Shown in pieces: positions 32,096 to 44,439 of a DNA stretch of 64,000 bases. The notes beneath the pieces were generated by a model, which did not search any database, was not told the origin of the DNA, and worked only from the letters and a program-made list of their open reading frames with translations. The translations under genes and the position numbers were made by a program. The stretch comes from Sipunculus nudus. Taxonomy: Eukaryota; Annelida; Sipuncula; Golfingiida; Sipunculidae. The stretch spans positions 76,253,056-76,317,055 of the forward strand of contig CM049310.1 of assembly GCA_026874595.1 (NCBI GenBank), read 5' to 3'. How positions within the stretch are numbered: the first letter of the stretch is position 1; every line of letters begins with the position of its first letter.

Positions 32096-35000
32096 GGCAG
32101 ACCTGTTATGAGTGAACTTCAGGAAAGCGGCTGTTCTTCAGCTGTAAAAGGTCATCGACTGGAAGGGCCTAGGCATGAGCAGTACAACGTGTTATTTGTC
32201 TACCTCACGGGTCAGATGGCTGGACAAAACTGTTCAATATTTCTTGTGTGGCATGAAGACACAATATAATCCCAGCATGTATATTACCATTAATACAGAT
32301 GCTTAGACGCCATTGGGACCAAAATTACTGCTGAATGATAGTATCAATTTGAATGAAATAATGGGCACTGTAAGTAAAATGAGATATCAGTTCTTCTCCA
32401 CACGGCTCTTGGTATCCTCTGGTTGTATCAGCCAAGAGGCAGACTGACTGCAGGTGTATTCAGCCATCTGAGCGCTTCAGTTAGAAAAGTCTTGGATCCA
32501 TTCCCTGGGCATTCCCTAGCCGTAGAATTTTGATTGGAGTTGAAGATGGTCCTAAACAGTACGATATATGACAGGAAGGATGTTGTTTGTTTATGAAAGC
32601 GGAGGTCTATCCTTGAAAATGAGCTGATTTTGCAGGTTAGAGATCATTGGCATAGATTCCCCACCTAATTTGTATGGAATTCCTACAGGCTGTCCAACTA
32701 TCCATGAGGTGAACAGTCACTGTACCACACTGTAGCGCTTGCACCCCTAATGGTGTGTCAAGTGGTACAAATTGCCAGCATTAACTGTCATGCTTATCAA
32801 GTGTGAGACCCTCTGAAGCTTGCACCTCGATTATAGGATAAAACAGGGTTGGACCAGTATGTTATAAAAAAAAAAAATGCCAGTTATTGCAGTATTTGAC
32901 GATGGTATGTGGGTAAATTCAAACATTATGTAAGGTCTGTTATCAAATATCACAGGAATGGCTGCATTTATCAGGTCCAAAATTTACGGTAGAAAAGACC
33001 ATGTGATTCTTATATGTGGGTAAGCGGCAGGTGGTGCCACCTATGTTGTCTTGTTTATAGCTTGCCTAAATTTCATATTTCCCTTTTTCCCAGGTATATA
33101 AAACATGTGACACTTCATCATTGGAGAAAGGTTAATTAAATGAGAATGAATTGAGTTGAATTAATATAACAAAGTGTTGCTTTTGCAATTTACAGAAAGT
33201 AAGGTTTTTTGCTGATAAAAAATATCCACTTCTTACCATTGAAGAAAGATAATGTATAAACATTTATTTTTATGAAAGTTCTGTCCTGTAGAGTCCATAT
33301 AACTGAGAACCATTTGAAATTAATTATAGCAGCTTTACAAAACTGTATGTTACTTAAGGTCTCTAATTTTGACCTAAATTTTGTTCACTAGAATGGTATA
33401 TTCTACCTTTTTCTGATAGGTAAACATGCAGTTTTGCACAGTGTGAATGTACAATATTTTGTAATTATTCCACTCATTTCATTCTCTTATTGTTTCCGCT
33501 GGATACCTAGATGTGTATACATTAATGAATAACTGAAACCATTACACAGGGTTTGCAGGTTTTTAACCGGGGTTGGGGAAAAAAATAAAGGTTGTACCCA
33601 GGCTTTATTCAGACTTTATTTTCTCTAGTTTTAATCATATACTGATAGTTAACTGATAAATACTTTTTACCCAGGTTTTACCCTTGGTAATGCAGACCCT
33701 GCCATGACGTGTATATTTTAATGAATAAAGTTAAAACATTCTTGGTAGAATATGCACATAAAAAATATATCACGACTCTTAATGAACTTCTTTTTTGATC
33801 ATTATTTTGAGATCAACATTGACCTGAGCAGGGGTTTCAATTTACACTGTAGTTGATATTACCTATCTCTGAAAAGGTAATGAATGTTGAACTACCATAA
33901 TGACAGTAAACATGGAGCAATCATTGCCTCTGTAGTTCTAAACTTTATTTTGAGTTCTAAGAACTGTCTACACATTGTTTTGGTTTCTTCATATCACCTA
34001 AACAGTTGCTCTTTGTTGCTTTGACCACTTGACATGTACATATTCTGAAAGCTAAAATATTCTCTACAGTATAGTTAAAAACTGCTTGTGAAAACTTACG
34101 GATTACCCAAAACATATTTGAATTTTACAAATAAAAAAAACCCCTAAATTTTACTAGTTTAATTTTATATATTTTAACTTTAAATTGATATTTCTCAGCC
34201 ATTTATGGTTCAAAACATCCCATTTCCATTATGTGGAGTTGTAAAATGAGTATTTTCATTTTTTTGTCTGTCTTTTATGTGAATCATATGGGTGAAAAAA
34301 TTAATTTATATTTATACATTTAAAACTGAAATACCCTATAAAATCATAATTTTGGGAAAAAAAACCCATCCTCCCCCCCCCCCCCCCCCTTCAAGAAAAA
34401 AAATATAAATAAAATCTGGGGGTTTTGATATATATTTTATCAAAATGCCCAGAGATATTCTGTATACTGTAATTAATGATTTATAGTTAGGTATACGAAA
34501 TTCATTTAAATATATATTTTAAATCTTAACTCAAACCTTCTGTATACCAACTTTAAAAGCACATTCCCAGCTTTAAGAATATGTCAGTTCTCGTAATTGG
34601 TGCACTAACATATCACGATTGTAACATGATCACAATTGATCATCAGTAAAATTTGGTTGACCCCTAGTGACTGATAATCAAAATTAATTGGTTCAGGGGG
34701 TATAAAATTTCTGACCATATGCAGATCTGTAAATCAACTCATTTTACAGGCCTAAAAGTTTGCTAATATATAATAATCTTTGCATGAATTAATTGAAAGC
34801 TACATTTCTTCATAACAAAGCCAAAGTTATGTGCAAAACTTTGTAATTGATCAGATCGTTTTGGGCCAAATGACCAGTCATTAATTATAAAAGATCATTG
34901 GCCCATCTCTAGAATATGGACGTGAATTACGTATAATACTATTTGTTTAATGATGGCTTGTAGATGCTGCCATCTACAGGCATTGAGATGTACTATTTTG

Positions 35001-35599
35001 GATGCTCCACCAGGGGGCGCCAGTTTCATGTGGATTAAAAGTATGGCTGAATCCTCCTGCACGTGTTGGAGTTTGACTTGAGTGTAACTCAATCATATGG
35101 ACTGTATGAGTTTGAAACACTATTATTAATATTATTATTAATATTATTATAAATAGGGTCCCAGGCCAGTGTTTCTTAAAATATAAAGGGAAAACTCAAT
35201 GCTTATACATATTCATGAAAGTGATGAGACAGTTCCAAGAACTCGAGGAATTTTGGGGGGGGGGACTGAGGGGTCATGTAAATATAAAATGTATAGACAT
35301 TCAGATTTATTATTGTTTTTTTTTTGTGAAGGCAACTCACAGAGAGAAAACCCTGCTCAGGTGAATGCAAAATAAACCTCTCAAAGCTCAATTTCCACAA
35401 GTGTTTCCCAGTTGTGTAACTCAAATTTCACATTATTTGGCACATAAACATAAATGTAGTATTCTCAGACATCAAACTTGGTGACAATGGTCTTTCAGAG
35501 ACCTTTCTTTTAGTGTCTGTGGTCAGTTCTGTTACAGGCCATGTGATTGAGCTTTGAGATGGACATGTATGTTGATATTGAGAATGTTTGATAACACTT
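32096..35599. other. Upstream flank of the ELAV-like gene
   Basis: AT-rich with no recognised exon. It holds a degenerate CAGGTGGTGCCACC fragment at about 33028 (family A-like), a C20-type run at 34371-34390, an (ATT)n-like stretch at 35124-35152 and a G10 run at 35255. A non-coding first exon or promoter of the ELAV-like gene could lie here but cannot be placed. Confidence 0.4.
34371..34390. repeat. Poly(C) run
   Basis: One of about nine C-runs of 10 or more bases. Others lie near 12919, 44390, 46359, 46629, 50447, 53061, 53693 and 60295; G-runs lie at 7097, 25259, 30567 and 35255. Confidence 0.95.
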
Positions 35600-35704
35600 A
35601 ATTTTCTTGATTTTTGCAGCATTACTGCTGGTATTTTAATTTTTTTGGCTGTTTTATTTTTTTTTATCCTGTACCTGTGATGGCGGCAGAAAGGAGAGGT
35701 CATT
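35600..35704 (+). promoter_or_regulatory. 5' UTR or 3' splice-site region of the ELAV-like gene
   Basis: TTCTTGATTTTTGCAG just before 35620 is a good acceptor candidate. A second, after a T-rich run, is GATGGCGGCAG near 35690. Either would mean a spliced 5' leader on an otherwise intronless coding sequence. An in-frame TGA at 35678-35680 shows that the coding frame does not extend upstream. Confidence 0.35.
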
Positions 35705-36715
35705 ATGGACGGGTCAAACAAGACAAATTTGATCGTCAACTACCTCCCGCAATCCCTCACGGATGAAGAGTTCAGGACCATGTTTGCAAGCGTGGCCCCG
35801 GTGAAAAATTCCAAGATAGTCAGAGACAGAGCCACAAACTATAGCTATGGGTTTGGCTTTGTTGATTATCACAACCAGGAAGATGCAGAGAATGCCATAC
35901 AGAGACTGAATGGTTTACAGATACAGAACAAGAAAATCAAAGTGGCTTTCTCCCGTCCCGGGGGAGACTCCATCAAAGGGGCAAACTTGTATGTACGCAA
36001 TTGGCCAAAAGATAAGGGCCAGGAAGAGATCGCAGAGGTGTTCGGTGGGTATGGAAATATTATCCAGACTCGCTTGCTGAGGGACCAGTACACGGGGGCT
36101 TCCAAAGGTGTTGCATTCATCCTGTATGATCAGAAGGCCGAAGCTCAAGCTGCTCTTAGCGCGTTGCATGGAAAATTGCTGCCTGGGTGTTCAGAGGCAC
36201 TGAACATCAAATTCGCTGATGATAATCGAGGGAAAGCAAGACCTCCAGCTGGGGGCATGGGACAGGGAGGAGGAGGCAGCAGCAATGGAGGTGGCGGGGG
36301 GTTCGGGGGTGGTTACAGTGGGGGATATGGACAGGGCAGAGGTGGGTATGGAGCCAGTGGTTATAGCGGTGGACCCATGCGTAACCAAGGTAACAGGTTC
36401 CGGTACAATCCGATGTCTGGTGGTTACAGTGGAGGAAACAATTCAGGCATGGGCGGCGTCGGTAATGAAGGCTACATCCTCTTCGTGTATAACATTGGCC
36501 CTGATGCAGAAGAGCGCACCCTGTGGCAGTTGTTTACGCCGTTTGGCACGGTACAGAAGGTCAACGTTATCAGAGACCATGGCAAGGACCAGTGTAAAGG
36601 ATATGGGTTTGTTACGATGGTGAATTATCAGGAAGCGCTGAATGCTATCCAAGGACTGGATGGTTACTGGTATAATGATAAAACGCTACAGGTCTCTTTC
36701 AAAACACCCAAGTAA
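35705..36715 (+). CDS. ELAV/Hu-like RNA-binding protein, three RRMs, intronless
   Basis: A complete 336-residue protein of the ELAV/Hu family, which binds AU/U-rich elements in RNA to control stability and splicing. RRM1 spans about residues 8-86 (RNP2 LIVNYL 9-14, RNP1 YGFGFVDY 48-55), RRM2 about 93-172 (RNP2 LYVRNW 95-100, RNP1 KGVAFILY 134-141) and RRM3 about 257-334 (RNP2 LFVYNI 259-264, RNP1 KGYGFVTM 298-305). The C-terminal LQVSFKT ending is typical of Hu proteins. The RRM2-RRM3 linker (about 183-255) is unusually glycine-rich, with GGY repeats more like hnRNP proteins. The ATG follows an in-frame stop and the frame is closed by TAA. The whole coding region is one exon, whereas ELAV genes usually have introns, so a retroposed paralogue is plausible. 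A Sxl-like or other ELAV subgroup identity is not excluded. Confidence 0.92.
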   Translation: MDGSNKTNLIVNYLPQSLTDEEFRTMFASVAPVKNSKIVRDRATNYSYGFGFVDYHNQEDAENAIQRLNGLQIQNKKIKVAFSRPGGDSIKGANLYVRNWPKDKGQEEIAEVFGGYGNIIQTRLLRDQYTGASKGVAFILYDQKAEAQAALSALHGKLLPGCSEALNIKFADDNRGKARPPAGGMGQGGGGSSNGGGGGFGGGYSGGYGQGRGGYGASGYSGGPMRNQGNRFRYNPMSGGYSGGNNSGMGGVGNEGYILFVYNIGPDAEERTLWQLFTPFGTVQKVNVIRDHGKDQCKGYGFVTMVNYQEALNAIQGLDGYWYNDKTLQVSFKTPK

Positions 36716-39700
36716 AAGGTTTAAACAGTCAAGAGGACAGGTGACAGATTCATGCTGTTCATGTTAACTATTCCCGTCTTTTCTTTTGTTAGAATACCAC
36801 ACTGTTGTCATGATATTATAGGAGTATGTTAATCTTGTATTCAAATTCAGACTTGTATTTAGACATACATGTTCATGGATTGTTTTGTTGTAATGGGTTT
36901 GTGATAAGTACGACAACTGCTTGTCCTGTTAAGCATTTTCTTCGTTACACAGGTATTATATAATAGGAAACGTTATATACAATATTCTGTTCTGGTCTCT
37001 GTCTGGGACATTATGCACAGTAATGGACAGTGCATTGGTTAAGATCCTTTAAATTTCATTATAACTGAGATTTTTCTCAAAATATTTTGTGACAGAGGTA
37101 AGCCAACATTAAAACAAATTGGCATTATGTTCACCAAGGTCAGTTTTGCCTAATTTAAATATAAAGTGTACAACAGTATATTCAGAACTTATTGCAATTT
37201 GGGTCTCATATCTTGTATTATCAACAGACTAATTATGCAATTCGTGATAAGACATTCTCAGATCAGGTCATAGATGGTTAATACACAGTAAATTGAGATA
37301 TTGGTGATTATATACAAGTCCAGAATACAGTTTTTTCTCTGACACAATGTTAACCCCAGGAACACTTGAAACTGACACTTCCTCATTTGGTTTTATTTTC
37401 TTATGTCAAACATATTGTATGTATATTTTTATTTCTGAAAATTCCAATTACTTTATAAAATCTCTCTCTTTCTGTAGTAATTGTGGAAAATTCGGTAAAA
37501 AATACAATGAAAATTTTGTAAGGTATTTGTTGTAATTTAAATATAAAGATTGACTGAAGCTTTAAAAAAATAAAAACATTTGTTGACAGTAAAAAGTTCA
37601 TTACACCAAGTATGGTTAAACCTGAATTTTGGAGAATTTTATCATCAATATGAACACCAATTTGAGTAAGATCTTCCATATTGAACATTTCACTGATTCA
37701 CCAAGGGTCTATTGAGAAATGTTGAATATAAAATATTCAAGCAAGTTTGTAAATTAATGAGAGTGATGGTGCTGTATTAGCTGATCATATATAAACATTA
37801 CCATTCTTAACTGTATTATAAATATAACTCCTGCATGATCCAGCTCCACTTGCACTCTCTGTATTATAATATTTCATTGATCTCTGTATTACTATAAATT
37901 CTTCAAATGTTTAAAATAATCTAATATGGGCTCAAGTTGTATTGATAAAATGTTGAAAGCATCCAAATGCATATGTTACTGCTGATGTTGAAACCAAATG
38001 TGGAATTGTATTGATATGGTGCAGTGATTATTAAGCGTCTGCAAAAGGGGGACAGGTTTCATTGAAAAATCAAATGGAACATATATATATATGCAGTGCG
38101 TTACTATATTGCTTGTTACAAAGGCAGAGAAAGTGTATTTTTGTCTTTGATATTACAGTAAATTTACTACTTAATACATCTTAGTATTCACTGTGTATTA
38201 TATAAAGTTTGAATTTAACAGGCATCTTTTCTTCACATCTGTCAATGAATTATCATTGTTACTGCAGTGTAATCTCTGTGTAACAAGCCTTGAAAAATTT
38301 CTCTTGGGTCAGGCTGAAATAAGACCTATATGTTAGATATCAGTTTTAAAAGAAGACTTAAAAGTCAGTTGATGTTGTGTTACTACAAGGTACAGTTTCT
38401 TGTTCACTTGAGCTGTTACTATTAATATAGTAATAGTGAAAAATGTGGGATATGCCCATTTGCCACCAGTTACTGTATATATTACGACTCTTCACTCTTA
38501 ACCCATTGTTTAGTCTTTCATCAGATCTATTGTATTGAACAAGGAAAGTTAGCCTATTGTATAATTGCCAGTATCCCCCTTATATTAAGGACTCTGTTTG
38601 CTGGTGAGGAGCTAGAACATATAACCATTGTATATTAAATATAGCAAAGGTTAACCAATGTATGGTATAAAATTTTTATTTTCTATTCTCATAACCCACT
38701 GGCTGCAGCAAGCCCACAGGAAATTTACATGGCACCTGTGTGGAACGCTTCTTTGTGCCTGTCCAGAGCGCTACCATGTGTCTATGCTACATACTAACAT
38801 TAGTCATGAGTGAAAAACTTTTATTTTGACTTTCAGATCCGAGTGCCATTTTATAAGGCTCATTTTCGGCTCCATGCAGTGTTAGTTTTGCGGGACAGAC
38901 ACATGGTAGCACTATGTTGAAACTGAGGGTGGGATTTGATGATTGTTGAATGGGTACCTCAGCATATGTATTTATGATTAATTACTGTAAACTGCTATTG
39001 CATATAAGCGCCATCTTGTCTTCATTTAGTGAAACACAAAGATTAAGGCATTAAAACTGGATAGTTCCTTTGTATTTTCTTAACTATTTGAGTGGAATTT
39101 GCCAACCAGAATACATAACGCATCACTACGTTCAGTTGAATTTTATTATTAAAGTAAGTTAATGATTAATCGAAAAGACAGATGTCTTAAACTTCTAAAT
39201 CGTTCAGTGTTTGAATACTCGATGGTGCTGAGAAGCATTTGCAGTATATCCTGTAAATAACAATATCATGTTCAGAGGTACCCAATATGTCATTGAAACA
39301 TGCCATACAACCATGTTGATGGCCTGTGTCTTAGCTGGCCCATATACAGTCTGAGATGTCTTAGGTTGGCGTTTATAGGTGTGAAAATTGCATAGCAGTA
39401 TTTTAACAGAGATATAGTTATTAAATCTTGATTGCTGAAAAGGTAGACTGGTACCCTGCTCAACATTTATTTTAAGGCAATCTAATCTACAAACTTTTGG
39501 GAAAAAACTATCTGAGCCAGTGTACTGATATTTTGGAAATTGGTCAGTCTTTATTGAATACAGTCAAAATGAAAATAAAAATTGTCATAAAAAGGATAAG
39601 GGCTTGATTGGATGATGCTCATTTAGGTGCAAGTTAGAGCAGAGGACCAGTCTAAACAATAGCTTATCATCCACAGCTTTGTAAGTACAAATGGACTTTT

Positions 39701-39731
39701 TAATGAGAGATGATCTCTTTTGATCAAGATA
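36716..39731 (+). other. Probable 3' UTR and downstream flank of the ELAV-like gene
   Basis: AU-rich sequence with several ATTTA pentamers. The first AATAAA hexamer I find on the plus strand is at 37569-37574, about 855 bp past the stop, so a 3' UTR of that length is possible. Nothing else coding was seen. The true transcript end is unknown. Confidence 0.4.
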
Positions 39732-40055
39732 AAAGCAGAGACAGACTATCTGTTAAGATTATATTAAAAGTGATGGCAGATGATCTGTTGAAGAGTAGCA
39801 TGGACAAACTGCAGTGGCAGACAGACAGTTATGATTAGATCAAATTTGGTGACAGATTTGTCCTGATTTGGTTCACTGAAGACAGATGATCTGTTATGAT
39901 TAGCTTAACTGCAGTGACAGATGACCTGTTATGATAAGCTTAACTGCAGTGACAGAGGGTTTGTGATGATAAGCTTAAAATGCAGTGACATGATTTGTTA
40001 AGATTAGAATAACTGCAATGACAGATGATCTGTTAATACAGATTATCTGTAAAGA
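39732..40055. repeat. ~35-bp tandem repeat
   Basis: Units such as CAGATGATCTGTTATGATTA, AGCTTAACTGCAGTGA repeat about every 35 bp, best at 39889-40030, with more diverged copies on both sides. Confidence 0.85.
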
Positions 40056-40859
40056 TGATTATAACCGTTACTGCACAACAGGTTCTTTAAAGATAGAGGC
40101 ATTTCTTGAGTTTCTGTGGGTCTTGGGAACAGGTCATGATACTGACATTTTAAATGGATGAATTACAGGTGCGCTTTACCAGTGACAGAAGTAAAGGAGT
40201 CATGTTTCATTAGGAGGGGGGGGGGGAAGAAAAGCACTCACTACAGTTTTGTACTTGAGTTGGTTGGGAACACATTAGTGGGTTTTGTTAAGCATATCTG
40301 TCAAGAGTTTTGTATATTTGTCATAAACTGTAGTATTAAATTGCACAAATAAAATGATACATTTGTTCCATCCAGGAATAAAATTGACTTTCTTGTTCTT
40401 TCTTGCAGAAATATGAAATGTGAGATGAGTGAGGAGATAATTTGTGGTGAGAAAACATATCTGAGGCGTAAATTTGTTTAAGCCTATTTATATGTAAGCC
40501 ACCTTAACATTTCAGATTTGGGCTTGGTCCAAAAAAGCATTATTCCATTCTTAACTTTGCCACTAAACTATCCACAGTATCTCAGAATAAAAATTAAAGG
40601 AGTGGTCTTCACAGTAGCCAAGTTGTTCAAACTGCATATATGCAAGGCCTAACTAAGCCTTGTACTTGTGGTACTGTAGAGCCAAATTGTACTTTTAAAC
40701 TAGTGTGATCCGAGTGATGCTTGGGAAAAAATAAAATAAAAGACCTGATTACATGCAGAGACATTGGGAAACTGACCCAAAACAGTATTTAAACACCGAA
40801 GCAATATGGAAACCCTGGCAAGAAAAGTTGGGTTTAAAAGGCATTCACACATTTTTAGA
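40056..40859. other. Unassigned sequence
   Basis: No gene or clear repeat was recognised. A G10-type run lies at 40217-40226 and an AATAAA near 40348. Confidence 0.4.
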
Positions 40860-41595
40860 AATACGAGTCCCAAAACATGACCCCAAAATCAATAGGGTGT
40901 TTGCTTTTTTGATAGGCCATATATAAAGTTTGAAATTTCTATGTGAATCCAAACTGGAGTTATGAAAGGTTTTGGAGATCAATGCGTGTACAGATGACTC
41001 CTGTGACCTTGAAAACCCAATCGGGAAAGGGATATTTGCCTATTAGCAGGTGAGCTGTATGTGTAAGATAGAACTTCTGGTATGAAAGGTTTTGCTTAAA
41101 ATTGAACCACAATCTCTAAGATGTGGGGACTGTGACCTTGACCTCTGACTTCATGTCCCTAAATAAGGAAGGATTTTTTAGTTTTGGGCCATATTAAAGT
41201 CCAGTTTGAAATCCATATGTGAATCCCAACTGGCCCTATCATTTGGAAATGAATTTGTGGACAGATCGCTCCTTTGAACTTGTGACCCCAAGATTTATAG
41301 AGCTGTTACCCTATTGGCAGGTGTCATATATGTGCAAGATGGAAAGACTGGCATTGTGAGTTTGGCTGAAAATGCATCCATAAAGTTTTTAAAAATGTGA
41401 GTCCTGACACCTTGACCTTTGACCTCATGACCCGGAAATCAATGGGGTTCTTGGTTTAGTGGTGGGCCTTTATATATTGAGTTTGAAATCCATGTGTGAA
41501 ACAAAACTGGAATTTTCATTTGGAAATGAACTTGTGGACGGACAGGGTGATAATACTATAGGGCAACTGCTATTGAAGCGAAGCCCTAATAACAG
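40860..41595. repeat. Degenerate ~275-bp tandem interspersed repeat
   Basis: Three diverged units share TTTGAAATCCATATGTGAATCC, in shorter matching pieces, plus GTGACCTTGACCTCTGAC, GCAGGTG...TATGTGTAAGAT and ACTTGTGGACGGACAG-type text. Spacing between equivalent blocks is roughly 270-280 bp. No coding frame is maintained. Confidence 0.65.
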
Positions 41596-41689
41596 GGTTC
41601 ATACAGGTCTTATAACAATGACAGGCCAAGAATTCAATACTGCAAAATTTAAGTACATAAATATCATTGAATTTCTAGAAACTAGATGT

Positions 41690-42310
41690 GTCGGAACAAC
41701 ACGAATGCCCCCGCCTGGGGCAAATTAGAAACATTTGTAAAATTTTGAAAAATTTTTTAAGTTCAGGAGGTGTTGTATGGTCAAAAGTAGGTCAACAAGG
41801 GCAAAATGCAAACTCAAACTGTAACGGATCATTATCAAGCAACACACCAAAAATCATGCCAGTATATGCAGGTATTGTGAAAAAAAGTCCATACATGTGC
41901 ATTTTCCATAAAAATCTGTCTTTCATGAAATTTTCTATGTTTAGAAGCCATAAAACAATCAAAAGTAGGTCAACCAGGACGAAACGCGAACTTGATCTGT
42001 TACTGTCATTATCTGCCCACACATAAAAAATCAGGGTGGTATCTGCAGGCATTGAGGAAAAAAATTCAGTACATATGCATTTGTTATGAAAATTTCTATT
42101 TTTCATGAAACTTTCTATGTTCAGGAGCAGTCAAATGGTCAAAAGTAGGTCAACTGGGACAAAACAGTCTCGATCTGTAACTGGTCATTATCTGCCTACA
42201 CACCAAAAATCAGGCCCGTATCTGCAGGCACTGCGAAAAAAAATCCATACATGTGCACTTTTTTTTATGAAATTCTCAATGTTAGAGCACTGTCAATTCT
42301 AGAAAAAACT
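41690..42310. repeat. Degenerate ~180-bp tandem repeat (three units)
   Basis: TCAAAAGTAGGTCAAC recurs at 41781, 41959 and 42139. Each unit also has a CATTATC..ACACACCAAAAATCA-type block and CCATACATGTGCA or a variant. Confidence 0.85.
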
Positions 42311-43429
42311 ACCAGAAGCCCAGGTGTTGGTCAAAACTGTGCAGTTCTTTCTTCAGTTTTATTGCTGGAGAATGCAGGATAGGTAGTGTAAACAGAGTCC
42401 AGGCTGCTCATTGTAGTCTCTCGTATTACCTGCTCTTTCAGTCCCCAAAGTTTTCACGTGACAGAATAATCATGGTTAACTTTGTGAATTCTCCAGCTAG
42501 GGATCAAGCATCAATTGTTTGCATGAACATGTTTTTATCCGCAATCATGGACATGCTTCTAAGAGTTTATGACTAATACAGTGGTAAATCCCTGGAAACT
42601 GAAGGCTATGATCCTTGAAAGTACTGGAGGTAGTATGGCTGGAAAAATACCACTGAATAAAGATTGGCCCTAAAGATATTTAAAGTTAATATTAGATCCA
42701 TGAAATATATATTATTATAAACCTGCTGAAGTGTTCTTTCTGATGGTAAATGTATATTGGAAATCATTCAACTTTATATGAAATTTTAAAATTTTTATTA
42801 AATGGTACACAATTTAAGCAACCAGTAACGACAACTTTTAAGTAGGCCACTTTCAATCTACATGACTATCATGAAAACTGATTTTTGGGTTTTCCTCTAC
42901 CATAATTCTTTCATGTTTAAAATGAGACTTGAATTATTTATTGGATCAAAATTAAAAATTCAACTCTAAATAAGAAAGAAACATACAGGAAAAATGAAAA
43001 ATCAGTTTTGAGATAGTATAATGTAGTCTGATATTAGCCCATTAAAAAAGTTGTTTGCTGTTACTGGTTGCTTTAAATTATGTACCATTTAAAAATTTTC
43101 AAAAATAGTAAAATTCAATATGAAAATTAATGTGAATTTCATAAATACATACACCATAAGAAAGAGCTCTGTACCAGGTTTAAAACTAGTAAATGTCCAG
43201 AGGACTGTATTCCCCGCCAAATGGGAAAGTGAGAAATGTGCACAGACACAGTCACAGAACTGACCGAAAACACTTTGTACAGGCTTAATCAGACAACCTT
43301 ATCTGCTGCCAGTACAGAAAGTGACTTATAGGTTGCAACTACTATTATAATTAGAAGTAGATCCCAGTAAAACATTTTGAGAAATGGTGTTGCATATGAA
43401 ATGTAAAATTTTGTATAAAACAGTTCATA
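42311..43429. other. AT-rich unassigned sequence
   Basis: Nothing recognised. The matching phrases CAACTTTTAAGTAGG and GTACCATTTAAAAATTTTC suggest old local inverted or duplicated text around 42780-43100, but it is too decayed to define. Confidence 0.35.
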
Positions 43430-44310
43430 ACAAAAGCACCGCAAACATGCATGATACGCCCGTTGTGGATTTGGTGACCTCTGTCCTCATTAAATATGTG
43501 TGAATTTTTATGAGACTGTAATTTGGGTGAAAAACGGTTCTTGGTAAATAATAATATGTTTATTGAGTATTATGAAAATTAATCAGATATTTGGCAAGTC
43601 ACCATGGTGCCACAAAAGTTGGGGGACCTCTGACCTTATTAAATATGTGTGGATTTTGATGGAAATCAAAATTGGGCGAGATATTATATTGATTAATGTT
43701 TCTGCTGAGTTTGATCCAAATCCATTGTATTCCTCGTAAGTTATCACAGCGACACCACAAAGTAGCCTTGTGACCTCTGACCTCATTAAATATGCGGTGT
43801 TTTTGCCTTTAATGGATGGACGAGGGGCTTTGGGTATACAATAATACGTCGTCATAGATGGGCGTATAAAAAATGAAAAAAATCATTCAAGTGTGACCAA
43901 AACCTTATAAACTCTGGAGACCCTTAAGATGCACCTGCTACTCAAATAAGTAGATCCCAGTAAAACTTTTTGAGAAATAGTTTCACATATGAAATGTAAA
44001 AAATTTTGTATAAAAAAAAATTCATAAAAAAATCATTCAGGTGTGACCAAAACTCTGAGTACAACTTTTTGAGATTTTGTGTCGATATGAAATGTTAAAA
44101 TTTTGCATAAAATTCATAAAAATCCAAGTCATTCAAGTGTGAACAAAACCTAATCAGCTCTGGAGACCCATAAGATGCACCTGCTACAACAATTTGAAGT
44201 AGATCCGCATAAACCTTTTTGAGATATTGCATCGCATAAAATAGTTTAAGGACAGATGGACGGACAGAAGGACGGAACTGATCACTATATCCCCTACTCT
44301 GCTGAGGTGA
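43430..44310. repeat. Family C interspersed repeat
   Basis: GCACCGCAAACATGCATGAT begins a block whose text (GTGACCTCTGACCTCATTAA, TTATCACAGCGACACCAC, AAATATG(T/C)G(T/G)) recurs internally at about 43600 and 43740 and again at 54045-54430. The end carries GGACAGATGGACGGACAG. No gene was seen. Confidence 0.65.
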
Positions 44311-44439
44311 GGAATAATTTAATCGACAGTACTTAGGCCAAAAAAATAAAAGGTATGGTTCTCAGGCACCACACGCGTCAATTTTAACCCCCCCCCCCCC
44401 CATATCAAACATTTTTATTTTGATTTCCATCTTTAAAGA

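Noticed and set aside
36219-36623. 134-codon frame overlapping the ELAV-like gene
   Set aside because: Shadow frame of the Gly-rich and RRM3 coding region, with no independent support.
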